This document shows positions 24,939-34,289 of a stretch of DNA of 64,000 nucleotides, piece after piece. A model generated the notes under the pieces. The model saw only the letters and a list, made by a program, of their open reading frames with translations. It was not told the DNA's origin and ran no database searches. Both the position numbers and the translations under genes were made by a program. Positions within the stretch are counted from its first letter, which is position 1. Each line of letters begins with the position of its first letter. The stretch is from positions 7,095,501-7,159,500 of the forward strand of contig NC_092024.1 of NCBI RefSeq assembly GCF_042242105.1, in the 5' to 3' direction. Source of the DNA: Pempheris klunzingeri. Lineage: Eukaryota; Chordata; Actinopteri; Acropomatiformes; Pempheridae.

Positions 24939-25526
24939 CACTACTCACAAAAAGTTAAGGGGGGGATATTCGGCTTTCGGGTGAAATTTCAGGATGAACC
25001 TAAAATGCATTCTGACCTTTCCAGGTGAACTTCATGTGACCTTCTCTAAACTTTTGAATGCACATGTCCAACTGGTCAGTGTTTCAGTAATTTTTGCACA
25101 AGTTGCTGTTCTCTAACAAGGAGCTTAACAGCAAACCTCACAACAGGTTTGATCCATGAATCGACCAATACATTTCCTGGTTCAGTTAGAATTGGTATTT
25201 AAACAGTCCTCCTCATCATGCTGTTCACATTCTGACATCATGAGACCAAGACGACACCTAACAATTGATCAACAGCACCTCGCCATTGCAAGGCTTCAAA
25301 CAGGAAGTCCCAATTTATTGAGACACTGAAAATATTTTGTTGTGGTATACCCACCACTGTTGTTAGCTTTTCTTTCAATAAATTGTTTAAGATGAAGAAA
25401 TTACCAGTGCATGCTTCGACTTAAATGCCCTACTTTCATGATATAGTATCCCTGTAGCATTAACTTTTTACATTTTCCATAGATTTCACCTGAAAGTCGA
25501 ATATCCCTAACTTTTTGTGAGTAGTG
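24939..25526. mobile_element. Tc1/mariner-type non-autonomous element (588 bp) in the last HERC intron
   Basis: Terminal inverted repeats begin CACTACTCACAAAAAGTTA at 24939 and, on the other strand, at 25526. They stay similar for about 45 bp (GATATTCG.CTTTC.GGTGAAAT). TA dinucleotides flank both ends (24937-24938 and 25527-25528), the target duplication of Tc1/mariner elements. At 588 bp it is far shorter than the roughly 1.2-1.6 kb of autonomous elements and keeps only the start of a transposase frame. The left repeat has a G-run expansion relative to the right. It lies in the intron between exons 7 and 8 of the HERC-like gene. Confidence 0.85.
25240..25329 (+). pseudogene. N-terminal remnant of a Tc1-like transposase
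   Basis: Starting at ATG 25240, 29 codons read MRPRRHLTIDQQHLAIARLQ, then TGSPNLLRH and a TGA. This resembles the start of the paired-like DNA-binding helix-turn-helix of Tc1/mariner transposases (the ARLQ.G segment). The rest of the DNA-binding region and the whole DDE domain are absent, so it is an internal-deletion relic. It lies about 300 bp inside the left terminal repeat, a normal leader length for such elements. Confidence 0.65.
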
Positions 25527-25596
25527 TAATTGAAAACAAGGAAAATGTCTCCAGACTTGATTGATGATCACAAGAACAATCATGTTCAATTCTTAC

Positions 25597-25699
25597 AAAG
25601 GAATTTCTTCTTTTCCTCTGCCGTCAGTTTCTCAAACGCGTCCCAGAAGGTAATGATGTTTGGGTGCCCAGCATGGTAGTCTCCTTCATACATTGTGTT
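25597..25699 (-). CDS. HERC-like exon 7 (HECT, N-lobe to C-lobe transition)
   Basis: 103 nt, residues 271-304 plus one base of Leu305. It encodes NTMYEGDYHAGHPNIITFW and then DAFEKLTAEEKKKF. The acceptor is TTTCCAAACAG and the donor GTAAGA. It lies downstream of the TAG in exon 6, yet its frame is clean. Confidence 0.86.
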
Positions 25700-25849
25700 C
25701 TGTTTGGAAAAATAAAAATATACAATAAATCAATTAAATTGTAATTAATTCGATTAAAGGACTATGCTGGTGCTCTCACTTGCTCCTTTTAAAATTCAGG
25801 TTTTGCATAAAAAAGCTGATACAATACAACACATTGTTTGAGATTAAAC

Positions 25850-26147
25850 CAGTGATTCCAAGTTGTTTTGGCTTGTGACCCCACACAAAAAGTGTTTAGT
25901 TGCAGTTCCTGAACATATTTCACATTTCCGAGTTGTTAGCACCACTTCCAAACAAAGATTTGCTTTCTGAACTTCTCATATTGTTGTCAGTAACTGTTTA
26001 GGGCCTAAAGAGGTAAGATTAAAACCAAACATTACAGGATTTTTTTTAATGGATATATTTTTGTTTAGCTGAACTTTTTCTCTTCTTTCCTCAGACTCAT
26101 GTTGCGACCTTTCTGGCAGAGGCCGTCCCACTGGTTGGGAAGCACTG
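25850..26147. mobile_element. hAT-like MITE (298 bp) in HERC intron 6
   Basis: The left end reads CAGTGATTCCAAGTTGTTTT and the right end, on the other strand, CAGTGCTTCCCAACCAGTGG, matching the CAGTG.TTCCCAA ends common in fish hAT-derived MITEs. Eight-base flanks GATTAAAC (25842-25849) and GACTAAGC (26148-26155) agree at six of eight positions, as expected for an old hAT 8-bp target duplication. No coding sequence is visible inside. The terminal repeats are short and diverged. Confidence 0.6.
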
Positions 26148-26155
26148 GACTAAGC

Positions 26156-26513
26156 GACCCAACAACCATCCAAACCGTCACACATAAAAAACATTGACAC
26201 CTTAAAACTGATCAACTGAACTTATTTCTGCTTTTTGGCAAGTGACTCACAAGTCTTGGATGTCTTCCCCTCGTGTACTTGAACACACAAAACTAACAAC
26301 AAAACTCAAATTTCACGATCTGAAAACTTATGACATGTATTGGAAACCTGTCTGGAGTAATGTAGCACACAGACAAGTGAGCTAATACAGGAAAAAACAA
26401 TGTTGTTTAATCTTTAGACGATCTGAATTTAAAATGAACGTACGAGGATTAATCTGCATTTCTGACTTTTTTCGAGATTCAAAAGTCAGAGCCTCTCCTG
26501 GTTTTCTGCTGAC
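26156..26513. other. intron sequence, nothing recognised
   Basis: AT-rich sequence between the hAT-like MITE and the donor of exon 6 of the HERC-like gene. I see no repeat shared with the rest of the window and no coding similarity. Confidence 0.5.
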
Positions 26514-26697
26514 CTGCTTGAACATCTCCCAGTCATAGTTCTCTTGGCTCACCATCACTGCCTACAGCTCCTCCGGCTGGAAGAACTCCACCACGTCCAT
26601 GTCACACACCTTGAAGAACCCCCTCTTGAACGCCATAAACACTCCTTCCACAGATGTGCTGAAGGAGTAGTTGACAAAGGCGGCTACGAACTCTTTT
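26514..26697 (-). pseudogene. HERC-like exon 6 with in-frame TAG
   Basis: 184 nt; the first base completes Arg209, followed by 61 codons. It encodes KEFVAAFVNYSF, AFKRGFFKVCDMDVVEFF and QPEEL, then TAG at 26562-26564, and the same frame resumes with AVMVSQENYDWEMFKQ. The acceptor is CCTTAACAG and the donor GTCAGC. A C-to-T change in a CAG codon would explain the stop, since related HERC proteins usually read QPEELQ here. Without read-through the protein ends before the C-lobe. Confidence 0.85.
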
Positions 26698-26921
26698 CTG
26701 TTAAGGAAAATGATCAAAAGTTGACTTCAACCAAGTGCTGAGAGAGAAAGTCTCTCTGTCTATTTAAATGTTCCTTATGTAGCGCAAGAGTCACTCCACA
26801 CTAAATCTTAAACAGCAGAAAAGTACTATTGCACTGCCCTCTATGGGCAGAGTTATAACTCTGCAGTGGATATTCCAGTGTTGAAGTTGTGTAAACAGTT
26901 GTGTTACAGTTACAGACATAC

Positions 26922-26992
26922 CTGTTCGACCATGTGACAGGTTTTCCACTTTCTGTTGGATCAAGCTCAACTTCCTGGCCACCCCAGGGCAC
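26922..26992 (-). CDS. HERC-like exon 5 (HECT N-lobe)
   Basis: 71 nt, 23 codons plus two bases of Arg209. It encodes VPWGGQEVELDPTESGKPVT followed by WSN. The acceptor is GTTCATCACAG and the donor GTATGT. Its phase matches both neighbours. Confidence 0.85.
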
Positions 26993-27100
26993 CTGTGATG
27001 AACGAGTATCACAGTCAGGTGGGAACATTGTGGAGACACTTGCAGGAAAGTCATTGTGCGAAATAACACTAGCAGTCTAATTGTAATTTAGTAAACCTAC

Positions 27101-27167
27101 GTTGAAAGTCATCTGCAGGTTGTCGACGTCATCAGGATTGCAATCCTCCAGGATGGAACACAAAGAC
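27101..27167 (-). CDS. HERC-like exon 4 (HECT N-lobe)
   Basis: 67 nt; its first base completes Lys163, followed by 22 codons reading SLCSILEDCNPDDVDNLQMT and then FN. The acceptor is TGCGTCTTCAG and the donor GTAGGT. It was found by phase and homology to the HECT domain, being too short to stand out as an open frame. Confidence 0.82.
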
Positions 27168-27319
27168 CTGAAGACGCAGAGAATATAAGAAAAGATCATT
27201 TTAACACAACTGTGGCCCGCACACGTGTTTCAAATCAAAATGACCAAACAGTTCATTACTGTTGTTGATCGAGGTGACAGGAGAAGAGCAGCGGTTTGTG
27301 TTGCACTTTTAAATCTTAC

Positions 27320-27486
27320 TTTCCCATTACAGGATCAAACTCCTTCATGTCATCCAGGGAGGGTTTGATGCTAAGCAGCTTCTTGAAGAGAACCAGAGGG
27401 AAGGGCATGTGGACGATGTTGTGGTTGTAGAGAGCCAGGCCACAAAGAACGCCAAACAGGAAGTAATTCTGCTCCTCCACTTTTGG
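27320..27486 (-). CDS. HERC-like exon 3 (HECT N-lobe)
   Basis: 167 nt, residues 108-162 plus two bases of codon 163. The acceptor is ATCAAACAG and the donor GTAAGA. It carries the strongly conserved FGVLCGLALYNHNIV and FPLVLFKKLL stretches of HECT ligases. Confidence 0.9.
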
Positions 27487-27715
27487 CTGTTTGATTGGTG
27501 GCAATTATGAAAATCAGTTAATTTAGTTCAATTCACTAACAGGATGATGAGGTCAGATGTACAGCATGAAAACTTTTAGATCCCCAGTTTGTTTGAGTAT
27601 GAGAGCGAGACTGTAAAATGGGGCTTCAGACATCAGGCAAAAGCAAAGTTGCACATTGAAGGTTTCCTGTTTTAAGGGACTTGTTTAGTGTTTGGTTTTC
27701 ATGAACTGGTCTTAC

Positions 27716-27856
27716 CCTGGGAGGGAACCAGGCCAGAGTGTTGCTCTCGTTGTACATGAACATTTCAGACTCGGGAGCTATCAGCTCATCAAACAGATGC
27801 AGGAAGAAGTCCCTCATGTTGACAATCATCACCTTCCTGTCTTCCACAAATTGCAC
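27716..27856 (-). CDS. HERC-like exon 2 (HECT N-lobe)
   Basis: 141 nt, 47 codons, residues 61-107, phase 0 at both ends. The acceptor is TCTCCTTCCCAG and the donor GTAAGA. It encodes the segment with NMRDFFLHLFDELI and ESEMFMYNESNTLAWF, typical of the HERC-type HECT N-lobe. Confidence 0.88.
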
Positions 27857-28187
27857 CTGGGAAGGAGACAATAATACTTTTGGAGTCTGCTTGAAGACAA
27901 ACTTTATTATCATAAGCTCTAGTCGTAAATATCATGCACGACCTCACTGACATCCGTTTGGTCCTTGTAGCAACTGACGCATTTGAACTTATAACTACTA
28001 ATTCTGATGGCTCACCTTTGCATAGAGAATGGCCAAATGTTAATGAAACTTTGTTATGTCTGTATATCTTTAGTATTCAGTTATCTCCAATTTTATCTTA
28101 ACTTTTAGTGTAACATTTTGCTTTTTGAAATTTAAATAAAATATTAAATGAAATTAAATGATTGCCAACTTTTGATGGTGTATTTAC
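27857..28187. other. intron between HERC-like exons 1 and 2
   Basis: 331 bases with a GT donor and AG acceptor on the minus strand. AT-rich, with no repeat or coding signal recognised. Confidence 0.6.
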
Positions 28188-28367
28188 CAAAAGCTCCCTT
28201 TTGAAGGCGCAGTGGTCGGCTGCACGGAGCTGCCTGAAGGTGTCCTCGACCAGGTGAGTTCGTCTCAGAGTCAGCATGAAGACCGGGGCGGGTGGAGAGT
28301 CTGGGGGATCTACCCACAATTTATCAGGCCATGCCAGAGCCAGCCTATGAACAACATGCTCTGCATT
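28188..28367 (-). CDS. HERC-like exon 1 of the visible set (start of HECT region)
   Basis: 180 nt, 60 codons, phase 0 at both ends. The acceptor is TGTGTTCACAG and the donor GTAAAT. It encodes the linker before the HECT domain and its first helix (LRRTHLVEDTFRQL). The 798-bp satellite starts about 57 bp upstream of its acceptor, so whatever exon precedes it lies beyond that satellite or is missing. Confidence 0.85.
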
Positions 28368-28423
28368 CTGTGAACACAAAACCTCTGTTTATAAAGAAAT
28401 GTCCTGACAGACAAAATGCATGT

Positions 28424-30360
28424 TTAATAAGACTATCATTTGTAATCCAGATTTACCAGAATAGTGTCATGAAGTGGGTGATGCAAACAGTCAATGATTT
28501 CCCCTTCCAGACCCCACCGCCATGACATGCAAAAGGCTGAGTTTAGATTAAGGAAGTCAGTCAGATCAACAGTTGATTGGCCTCAAAGGACTGGCCACCC
28601 CCATACAATGTGTATCCAGGTAAAAACATTAATTTCCCAAATTTTGTTCATGTAGTATTAAAAGAACCAACAATATCAGGAAGGCTTTTAGCTGCCTTCT
28701 GCAGAATGTGTCAGTCTTTGTGGTTTATACATAAAATCTAGGATTTCCCCATGCAGACGTGACCACCTTAACATGCAGAGGGCGGAGTTTGGAGTCAATG
28801 AGCCAATGAGCCAAGCGTGTTGTACATTAACATTTACTTTTCCCAAAAGTCCTCCACACCCAACAAGGTTCGACAAATGTACCGCGTGTGTTGTGAGGGT
28901 TGAATCAGTCCCACTTTAATCTCTGAAGTGCCATGAGTATCCCTTCGCAGAGGCAATTTCATAGTCTATGAAGTTCTACTGAGACGTGATTATTGCTGGT
29001 TGAAAACTTAACCCAATACCCTGCCTGGATGACTTGAAATACAGTCAGCTGTGGCAATTTTTGTTAGTCTCTGAGGAGACTTTGCACTTTGTATGAATGA
29101 CAAAATCCTGACAGTAATGTAAAAGTTCAACTTTCATTCTTCTAATATGTACAGGGCACATTTCGTCAGCATGTCTTTGAATTTGTGTGGCAAAAGTGGA
29201 CCACTTCTCGATATCGTGGACTTAATAAGACTATCATTTGTAATCCAGATTTACCAGAATAGTGTCATGAAGTGGGTGATGCAGACAGTCAATGATTTCC
29301 CCTTCCAGACCTCACCACCATGACATGCAAAAGGCTGAGTTTAGATTAAGAAAGTCAGTCAGATCAACAGTTGATTGGCCTCAAAGGACTGGCCAACCCC
29401 ATACAATGTGTATCCAGGTAAAAACATTAATTTCCCAAATTTTGTTCATGTAGTATTAAAAGAACTGACAATATCAGGAAGGCTTTTAGCTGCCTTCTGC
29501 AGAATGTGTCAGTCTTTGTGGTTTATACATAAAATCTAGGATTTCCCCATGCAGACGTGACCACCTTAACATGCAGAAGGCGGAGTTTGGAGCCAATGAG
29601 CCAATGGTGTTGTACATTAACATTTACTTTTCCCAAAAGTCCTCCACACCCAACAAGGTTCGACAAATGTACCGCGTGTGTTGTGAGGGTTGAATCAGTC
29701 CCACTTTAATCTCTGAAGTGCCATGAGTATCCCTTCGCAGAGGCAATTTCATAGTCTATGAAGTTCTACTGAGACATGATTATTGCTGGTTGAAAACTTA
29801 ACCCAATACCCCGCCTGGATGACTTGAAATACAGTCAGCTGTGGCAATTTTTGTTAGTCTCTGAGGAGGCTTTGCACTTTGTATGAATGACAAAATCCTG
29901 ACAGTAATGTAAAAGTTCAACTTTCATTCTTCTAATATGTACAGGGCACATTTTGTCAGCATGTCTTTGAATTTGTGTGGCAAAAGTGGACCACTTCTCG
30001 ATATCCTGGACTTAATAAGACTATCATTTGTAATCCAGATTTACCAGAATAGTGTCATGAAGTGGGTGATGCAGACAGTCAATGATTTCCCCTTCCAGAC
30101 CTCACCACCATGACATGCAAAAGGCTGAGTTTAGATTAAGAAAGTCAGTCAGATCAACAGTTGATTGGCCTCAAAGGACTGGCCAACCCCATACAATGTG
30201 TATCCCGGTAAAAACATTAATTTCCCAAATTTTGTTCATGTAGTATTAAAAGAACTGACAATATCAGGAAGGCTTTTAGCTGCCTTCTGCAGAATGTGTC
30301 AGTCTTTGTGGTTTATACATAAAATCTAGGATTTCCCCATGCAGACGTGACCACCTTAAC
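28424..30360. repeat. left block of the 798-bp satellite (2.4 units)
   Basis: Units begin with TTAATAAGACTATCATTTG at 28424, 29222 and 30012, so the first is 798 bp, the second 790 bp and the third is cut off. They differ from the right-hand array at shared positions, for example CTTCTAATATG instead of CTCCTCGTATG, and the outermost unit has private changes (CCACCGCC for TCACCACC, CCAAGCG for CCAATG). The block begins inside a HERC intron. The extra divergence of these edge units fits poor homogenisation at array ends. Confidence 0.93.
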
Positions 30361-30396
30361 ATGATTTCCCCTTCCAGACCTCACCACCATGACATG
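30361..30396. repeat. displaced 36-bp satellite fragment at the retroelement junction
   Basis: The third unit breaks off after GACCACCTTAAC and is followed by a 36-bp stretch beginning ATGATTTCCCCTTCCAGACC. That stretch belongs about 275 bp earlier in the unit (30082-30117). The retroelement starts directly after it. This is filler or template-switch sequence at a rearrangement breakpoint. Confidence 0.8.
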
Positions 30397-31168
30397 GATA
30401 TGAGTGAATGGCATCCACCTTCCCCACTCGAGGCTTGACAACCCCCTGTCCGACGACATGGCCCAGGTACTCCACCTGTTTGTGCGCAAAAGCACATTTG
30501 CCTGGATTGATGGTCAGCCCAGCCACTTTGATCAAGTGGAGGACTTGTTGTACGTGAGCCACATGTTCCCTCCAGGTCTGACTGAAGATGACAACATCAT
30601 GTAGTATGCAGCTGCAAATTCTGGGACCTCTCTCAGCACTTGATCCATCAATCTTTGAAAGGTTGCTGGCGCTCCCTGGAGATCGAACGGCATCACCCTG
30701 AATTGAAACTTGCCATAAGGTGTTGAGAAGGCCAAGTGTGGTGATGAACTTGGCCTTCCCCACTCGCTCCAGCAGCTCATCAATGCGGGGCATCGGATAG
30801 GACTCAAACTTAGAGAATGCATTCAGATACCTGAAGTCAATGCAGAACCTCAGCGAACCATCCTTCTTGGGAACAAGCACAATGGGACTGCCCCACTCAC
30901 TGGTTGAAGCCTCAATGATGCCCAGCTGCAACATCAGGTCAATCTCTTTCTTGAGCTTCAAAACCAGTCGCTCAGGGATCCTGTAGCACTTGCGGCGCGG
31001 AGTAGCATCATCTTTCAGATGTTCTTTGTGCTGTACAAGGTCTGTAAAGCCAGGTCTTTCTTGAAAAAGCCCTGGATCCAGCAATTCTTTTATCTCCCCC
31101 TGCTGAGCCGGATGAAGATGGGACAGATTCGAAGATGGTGGGGAATGACTGCTCACGTTCCTCTTCAC
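30397..31168 (-). pseudogene. fossil retroelement reverse transcriptase region
   Basis: Typical Ty3/Gypsy reverse transcriptase blocks are visible: EWGSPIVLVPKKDGSLRFCI, then DFRYLNAFSKFESYPMPRID, and toward the low-coordinate end GLTINPGKCAFAHKQVEYLG. They lie downstream of the integrase in the element's own direction. The element ends here, next to satellite DNA. This is a fossil part and no function is expected. Confidence 0.85.
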
Positions 31169-32399
31169 GGATTGGGCAGATGAGAAGGTTTTGCGGGACC
31201 GGCTGCTGAACCGGCCGTGCCAGCTCCTGAAACTCCTTCAAGAGGTTAACATGAAACAACTGATGCTTTTTCAATTTGTCAGGCATGTAAAGTTCATAGG
31301 TGACCTTACCCTGACATTTGGTAATCTCATAAGGCCCCTGCCACCTGGCCAACAGCTTACTGTCACTGCTGGGAAGCAGCAGCAGTACCTTCTGACCTGG
31401 ATGGAAAGTTCGCTGTCTTGCCTTTTTGCCATACCAGGTCTTCTGGTTGGCCTGTGCAGATCTCATGTGCTCCTGTGCCAGAGCAGTCATCTGTTCCAAT
31501 CTGTCTCTCATTTTCATCACATAGGCCACAACATTCTCCTGCTCAATCCTCGGAGTCTCCCAGTGCTCCTTCAGGAGGTCAAGTGGCCCCCTCACCTGAC
31601 GGCCATACAAAAGTTCAAAGGGGGAGAAACCCGTAGACGCCTGTGGCACCTCCCGATAGGCAAACAGCAGGTACGGCAGCCATTGGTCCCAGTCTGAGCC
31701 TGTGTGGGACACAAACTTCCGCAGCATGTTCTTCAAAGTCTGATTGAACCTTTCAACCAGACCGTCCGTCTGGGGGTGGTATGGAGTGGTCTTAATGCCC
31801 TTCACTCCTAGCAACTGATACACCTGCCTCAGAAGTTTGGAAAGAAAGTTTGTGCCACAGTCGGTGAGGACCTCTCTAGGTATGCCTACCCTTGAAAATA
31901 GGTGAAGAAGACAGTTAGCTACTTGTCTGGCCTTAACAGACTTGAGGGGAAAGGCTTCAGGGTAACGAGTGGCATAGTCACAGATTACCAAGATGTACCG
32001 ATTGCCACTTGCACTCCTCTCTAGGGGCCCCACTACATCCATGCCTATTCTGTCAAATGGTGTGTCTATGACAGGTAATGGCTGAAGCTGAGCACGGGCC
32101 ACTCCCCTGGGTGATGTTAGCTGACATGTTTCACACGAAGCACAAAAGTCCTTGACACCGGTGTACATGCCTGGCCAGACAAATCTACTGCCAATCCTGG
32201 TAAGTGATTTTTGAAATGCTAAGTGGCCTGCCCAAGGGATAGAATGACCTAACTCCATTACTTTCTGTGTGAGGCTCTGTGGCAAAGCCAAGGCCTCAAC
32301 CTTGCCCTTACGCTGGTAAAGAATGCCATTTTCAATAACATACATAGCTTCAGCTAAACAGTCTGCCTTGCCCTGACTCACACCCTCAACCCCTGTCAA
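31008..32399 (-). CDS. fossil retroelement integrase region
   Basis: This open stretch contains an HHCC zinc-binding domain (GHLAFQKS... CASCETC), then a DDE catalytic core with Asp in GMDVVGPLE, Asp in EVLTDCGTNF and Glu in TDGLVERFNQTL. A GPY/F-type module follows (WQGPYEITKCQGKVTYELYM) with LFHVNLLKEF. The integrase would insert the element's DNA into the genome. It follows gag-protease directly and precedes reverse transcriptase, the Gmr1-type order. It is part of a broken copy. Confidence 0.88.
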   Translation of the reverse strand: MTGVEGVSQGKADCLAEAMYVIENGILYQRKGKVEALALPQSLTQKVMELGHSIPWAGHLAFQKSLTRIGSRFVWPGMYTGVKDFCASCETCQLTSPRGVARAQLQPLPVIDTPFDRIGMDVVGPLERSASGNRYILVICDYATRYPEAFPLKSVKARQVANCLLHLFSRVGIPREVLTDCGTNFLSKLLRQVYQLLGVKGIKTTPYHPQTDGLVERFNQTLKNMLRKFVSHTGSDWDQWLPYLLFAYREVPQASTGFSPFELLYGRQVRGPLDLLKEHWETPRIEQENVVAYVMKMRDRLEQMTALAQEHMRSAQANQKTWYGKKARQRTFHPGQKVLLLLPSSDSKLLARWQGPYEITKCQGKVTYELYMPDKLKKHQLFHVNLLKEFQELARPVQQPVPQNLLICPIREEEREQSFPTIFESVPSSSGSAGGDKRIAGSRAFSRKTWLYRPCTAQRTSER

Positions 32400-34242
32400 A
32401 CCATGGCTGCAATGTAGGATCTGCGCGCTGCAGTGCTGCTATGTCAGAGGGGATGTGGAAATCTAATGGCTGGCTAGGCTGTGCTGGTTCCTCACACTGA
32501 TCCCTGGCAGTGGCCAACAACTTCTCCCTCCTTCTCTGTACTCTGGGCTTTGGCTGCTTAACTGGCCCTGACTCAAGCTCGGCATGAAAAAAAGGTAACT
32601 CCCCAAGAGTTTTCCTTGCTTCCTGAGACCTAGTCATAACAATATTACATGCCGCCACTGTTTGAAGACCTGACTGATCTTGCTGCCTAACCTCCTCAGC
32701 TGATGCCTCCCTAGCGCCCTCTGTATGCCTTTCCTGGATGCACTTCCTTTTTTGTCGTGCCTGATCTATCAAATCAAACAGTGTGGGGACATCATGACCA
32801 AGCACTACTGGATATGGCAATGTGGGCACTAAGGCTACTGTCAGGAGATAAGTTTGACCACCAACCGTGACATAAACCTCAGCTGTGGGGTATGGTTTGT
32901 CGTCACCATGCACACATCTGATGTTGGAAGTAACCTCACTCCACAGCTCTCTGGGCACTAAGCTGGGCAAAGCAGCAGACTGAAAACAACCAGAGTCTAG
33001 AAGGGCCTCCTTACGCTGACCATACACTAATGCCGGTGTAGTGAGTGCTTCCTCTTGAACTGGGGCTGGGTAAGTGTATCTAGGAACTGAGCACAAAAGA
33101 GAGGGCTTACTCTGTCTAGTGGCAGGACATGTGTATTGGGTGTGACCTATCTCATTACACTGATAGCAACGTGTGTCTTGCCTGGAACTAGAAAATGACT
33201 TCCTGTTGGTGTTTGGTTTACTAGGAGAAAAATGTCTGACCCTAGAATGAGGTCTAACCTGAGCATGACCACCCCCATTGGACTTACTTCGTCCCGTGAA
33301 GTTGTCGTCTCTGCCAAAGGTGGTTCTCCTGGACCCCGTTCTGGCTGACCGGAAGACCTCTGCAAGTCGTGCTGCCTCCTCTGCAGACTTTGGGTCACGC
33401 TCGCGGATCCAGACCTCCAACTCAGGTCCCACCATCCTCAAAAACTGCTCCAGAATCAACAGCTCAGATATCTCTTTCACTGAGGAGCGCTCTGGTTTGA
33501 CCCATTTATTAAACAAGTCCTTCAGCCTCACATACAATTCACGTGGGGTCTCACCAGGGTTGATGTCAAGCGAACGAAACCTTCTTCTGTACGTGTCAGC
33601 TGTGATTTCATATTTGGCCAGAATAACGTCTTTGACTTTTCCATAGTCTTCAGCATCAGCAATGTCCATAAGAACATAGGCACTACGTGCCTTACCTGTG
33701 AGCAGAGGGATCAATTGGATAGCCCACTCTTCTCTTGGCCAGCGGTAGACAACGGCCATTCTTTCAAATGTCATCAAATAATGTTCAATGTCATCATCGG
33801 GGGAGAGTGGTGTCAACCTGGGCTCCCGGTGAACGTGTGGTGCCCGGGCTGGTGATGGTGGGGGCGGTGGTGGCTCATTCTGCTGGCTAGCCTGGCTGGT
33901 CACCAACCCTGGATCTCCACCCTCAGTATCATCACCGTTGTCATCCTCATTATCGTGTCGTTCATTACTGTTCTCAAATTCATCCATCACATCTTTCACC
34001 TGTGCTTGAATTTGGAGAAACTGGTGCTGCATGCTTCTCCATCTTTGGTCTTGGTGCACAGACTCTTTTTCCATCTGCTGGTCTCTGGAGGCTTGGGAGT
34101 GGACCAAGGACTTTACCAGGCCTGTCAATTCCTCCAGCTTATCCAAATTGCTTGCCCCTGCTGCCCCCTGCTGGCCATTAGAGGTACCTGGTCCACCATC
34201 ATCTGGTTCCTCCATTTGCTCCACTTTCTTTCCTCTGGTCAT
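32386..34242 (-). CDS. fossil retroelement gag and protease region
   Basis: A 618-codon open stretch starting MTRGKKVEQMEEPDDGG soon after the primer binding site. Residues 1-140 are charged, with an acidic and proline-rich patch. Residues ~150-290 resemble a retrotransposon Gag core (HYLMTFERMAVVYRWPREEW, then LTGKARSAY). A CX2CX4HX4C zinc knuckle (CYQCNEIGHTQYTC) lies at about residue 360 and would bind RNA. An aspartic-protease-like ALLDSGC motif follows at about residue 415. The upstream position and domain order fit gag-pro of a Ty3/Gypsy element. It is part of a broken copy. Confidence 0.85.
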   Translation of the reverse strand: MTRGKKVEQMEEPDDGGPGTSNGQQGAAGASNLDKLEELTGLVKSLVHSQASRDQQMEKESVHQDQRWRSMQHQFLQIQAQVKDVMDEFENSNERHDNEDDNGDDTEGGDPGLVTSQASQQNEPPPPPPSPARAPHVHREPRLTPLSPDDDIEHYLMTFERMAVVYRWPREEWAIQLIPLLTGKARSAYVLMDIADAEDYGKVKDVILAKYEITADTYRRRFRSLDINPGETPRELYVRLKDLFNKWVKPERSSVKEISELLILEQFLRMVGPELEVWIRERDPKSAEEAARLAEVFRSARTGSRRTTFGRDDNFTGRSKSNGGGHAQVRPHSRVRHFSPSKPNTNRKSFSSSRQDTRCYQCNEIGHTQYTCPATRQSKPSLLCSVPRYTYPAPVQEEALTTPALVYGQRKEALLDSGCFQSAALPSLVPRELWSEVTSNIRCVHGDDKPYPTAEVYVTVGGQTYLLTVALVPTLPYPVVLGHDVPTLFDLIDQARQKRKCIQERHTEGAREASAEEVRQQDQSGLQTVAACNIVMTRSQEARKTLGELPFFHAELESGPVKQPKPRVQRRREKLLATARDQCEEPAQPSQPLDFHIPSDIAALQRADPTLQPWFDRG

Positions 34243-34269
34243 TGTTTCTCTTCTGTGTGATTCTAGATG

Positions 34270-34287
34270 ATCCCACTCCTGACACCA
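34270..34287 (-). other. primer binding site, tRNA-Leu type
   Basis: The minus strand reads TGGTGTCAGGAGTGGGAT. Its complement, ATCCCACTCCTGACACCA, is the 3' end of vertebrate tRNA-Leu (CAG/CAA type) including the added CCA. It sits two bases inside the LTR end, the normal place for priming minus-strand DNA synthesis. Confidence 0.8.
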
Positions 34288-34289
34288 CT

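Larger units (their letters stand above)
24655..28367 (-). pseudogene. HERC-like E3 ubiquitin ligase, C-terminal HECT portion, with one nonsense codon
   Basis: Eight exons on the minus strand join in phase into 382 codons (1,146 nt with the stop). Their products match the C-terminal HECT domain of the HERC family, which accepts ubiquitin from an E2 on a cysteine and passes it to a substrate lysine. Recognisable stretches are LRRTHLVEDTFRQL (residue ~35), RDFFLHLFDELIAPESEMFM (~75), FLFGVLCGLALYNHNIV (~116), WGGQEVELDP (~188) and the C-lobe LGMESIQMKI (~316) with catalytic Cys342 in LTCHC. All introns are GT-AG. One codon is TAG (residue 254, 26562-26564) where relatives usually have Gln; it would remove the C-lobe and the catalytic Cys. 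The N-terminal RCC1 repeats are not in the window. The near-perfect frame suggests a recent null allele, a young pseudogene or a base error. The exact paralogue (HERC3, HERC4 or a fish-specific copy) cannot be decided. Confidence 0.88.

Noticed and set aside
26544-26741. Plus-strand open frames over the HERC exons (also 27692-27874 and 27738-27950)
   Set aside because: They are shadows of conserved minus-strand HECT exons; the minus strand has in-phase splice sites and family similarity.
28441-28525. Possible extra HERC exon in the first satellite unit
   Set aside because: The same sequence recurs in every 798-bp unit and its translations show no HERC similarity.
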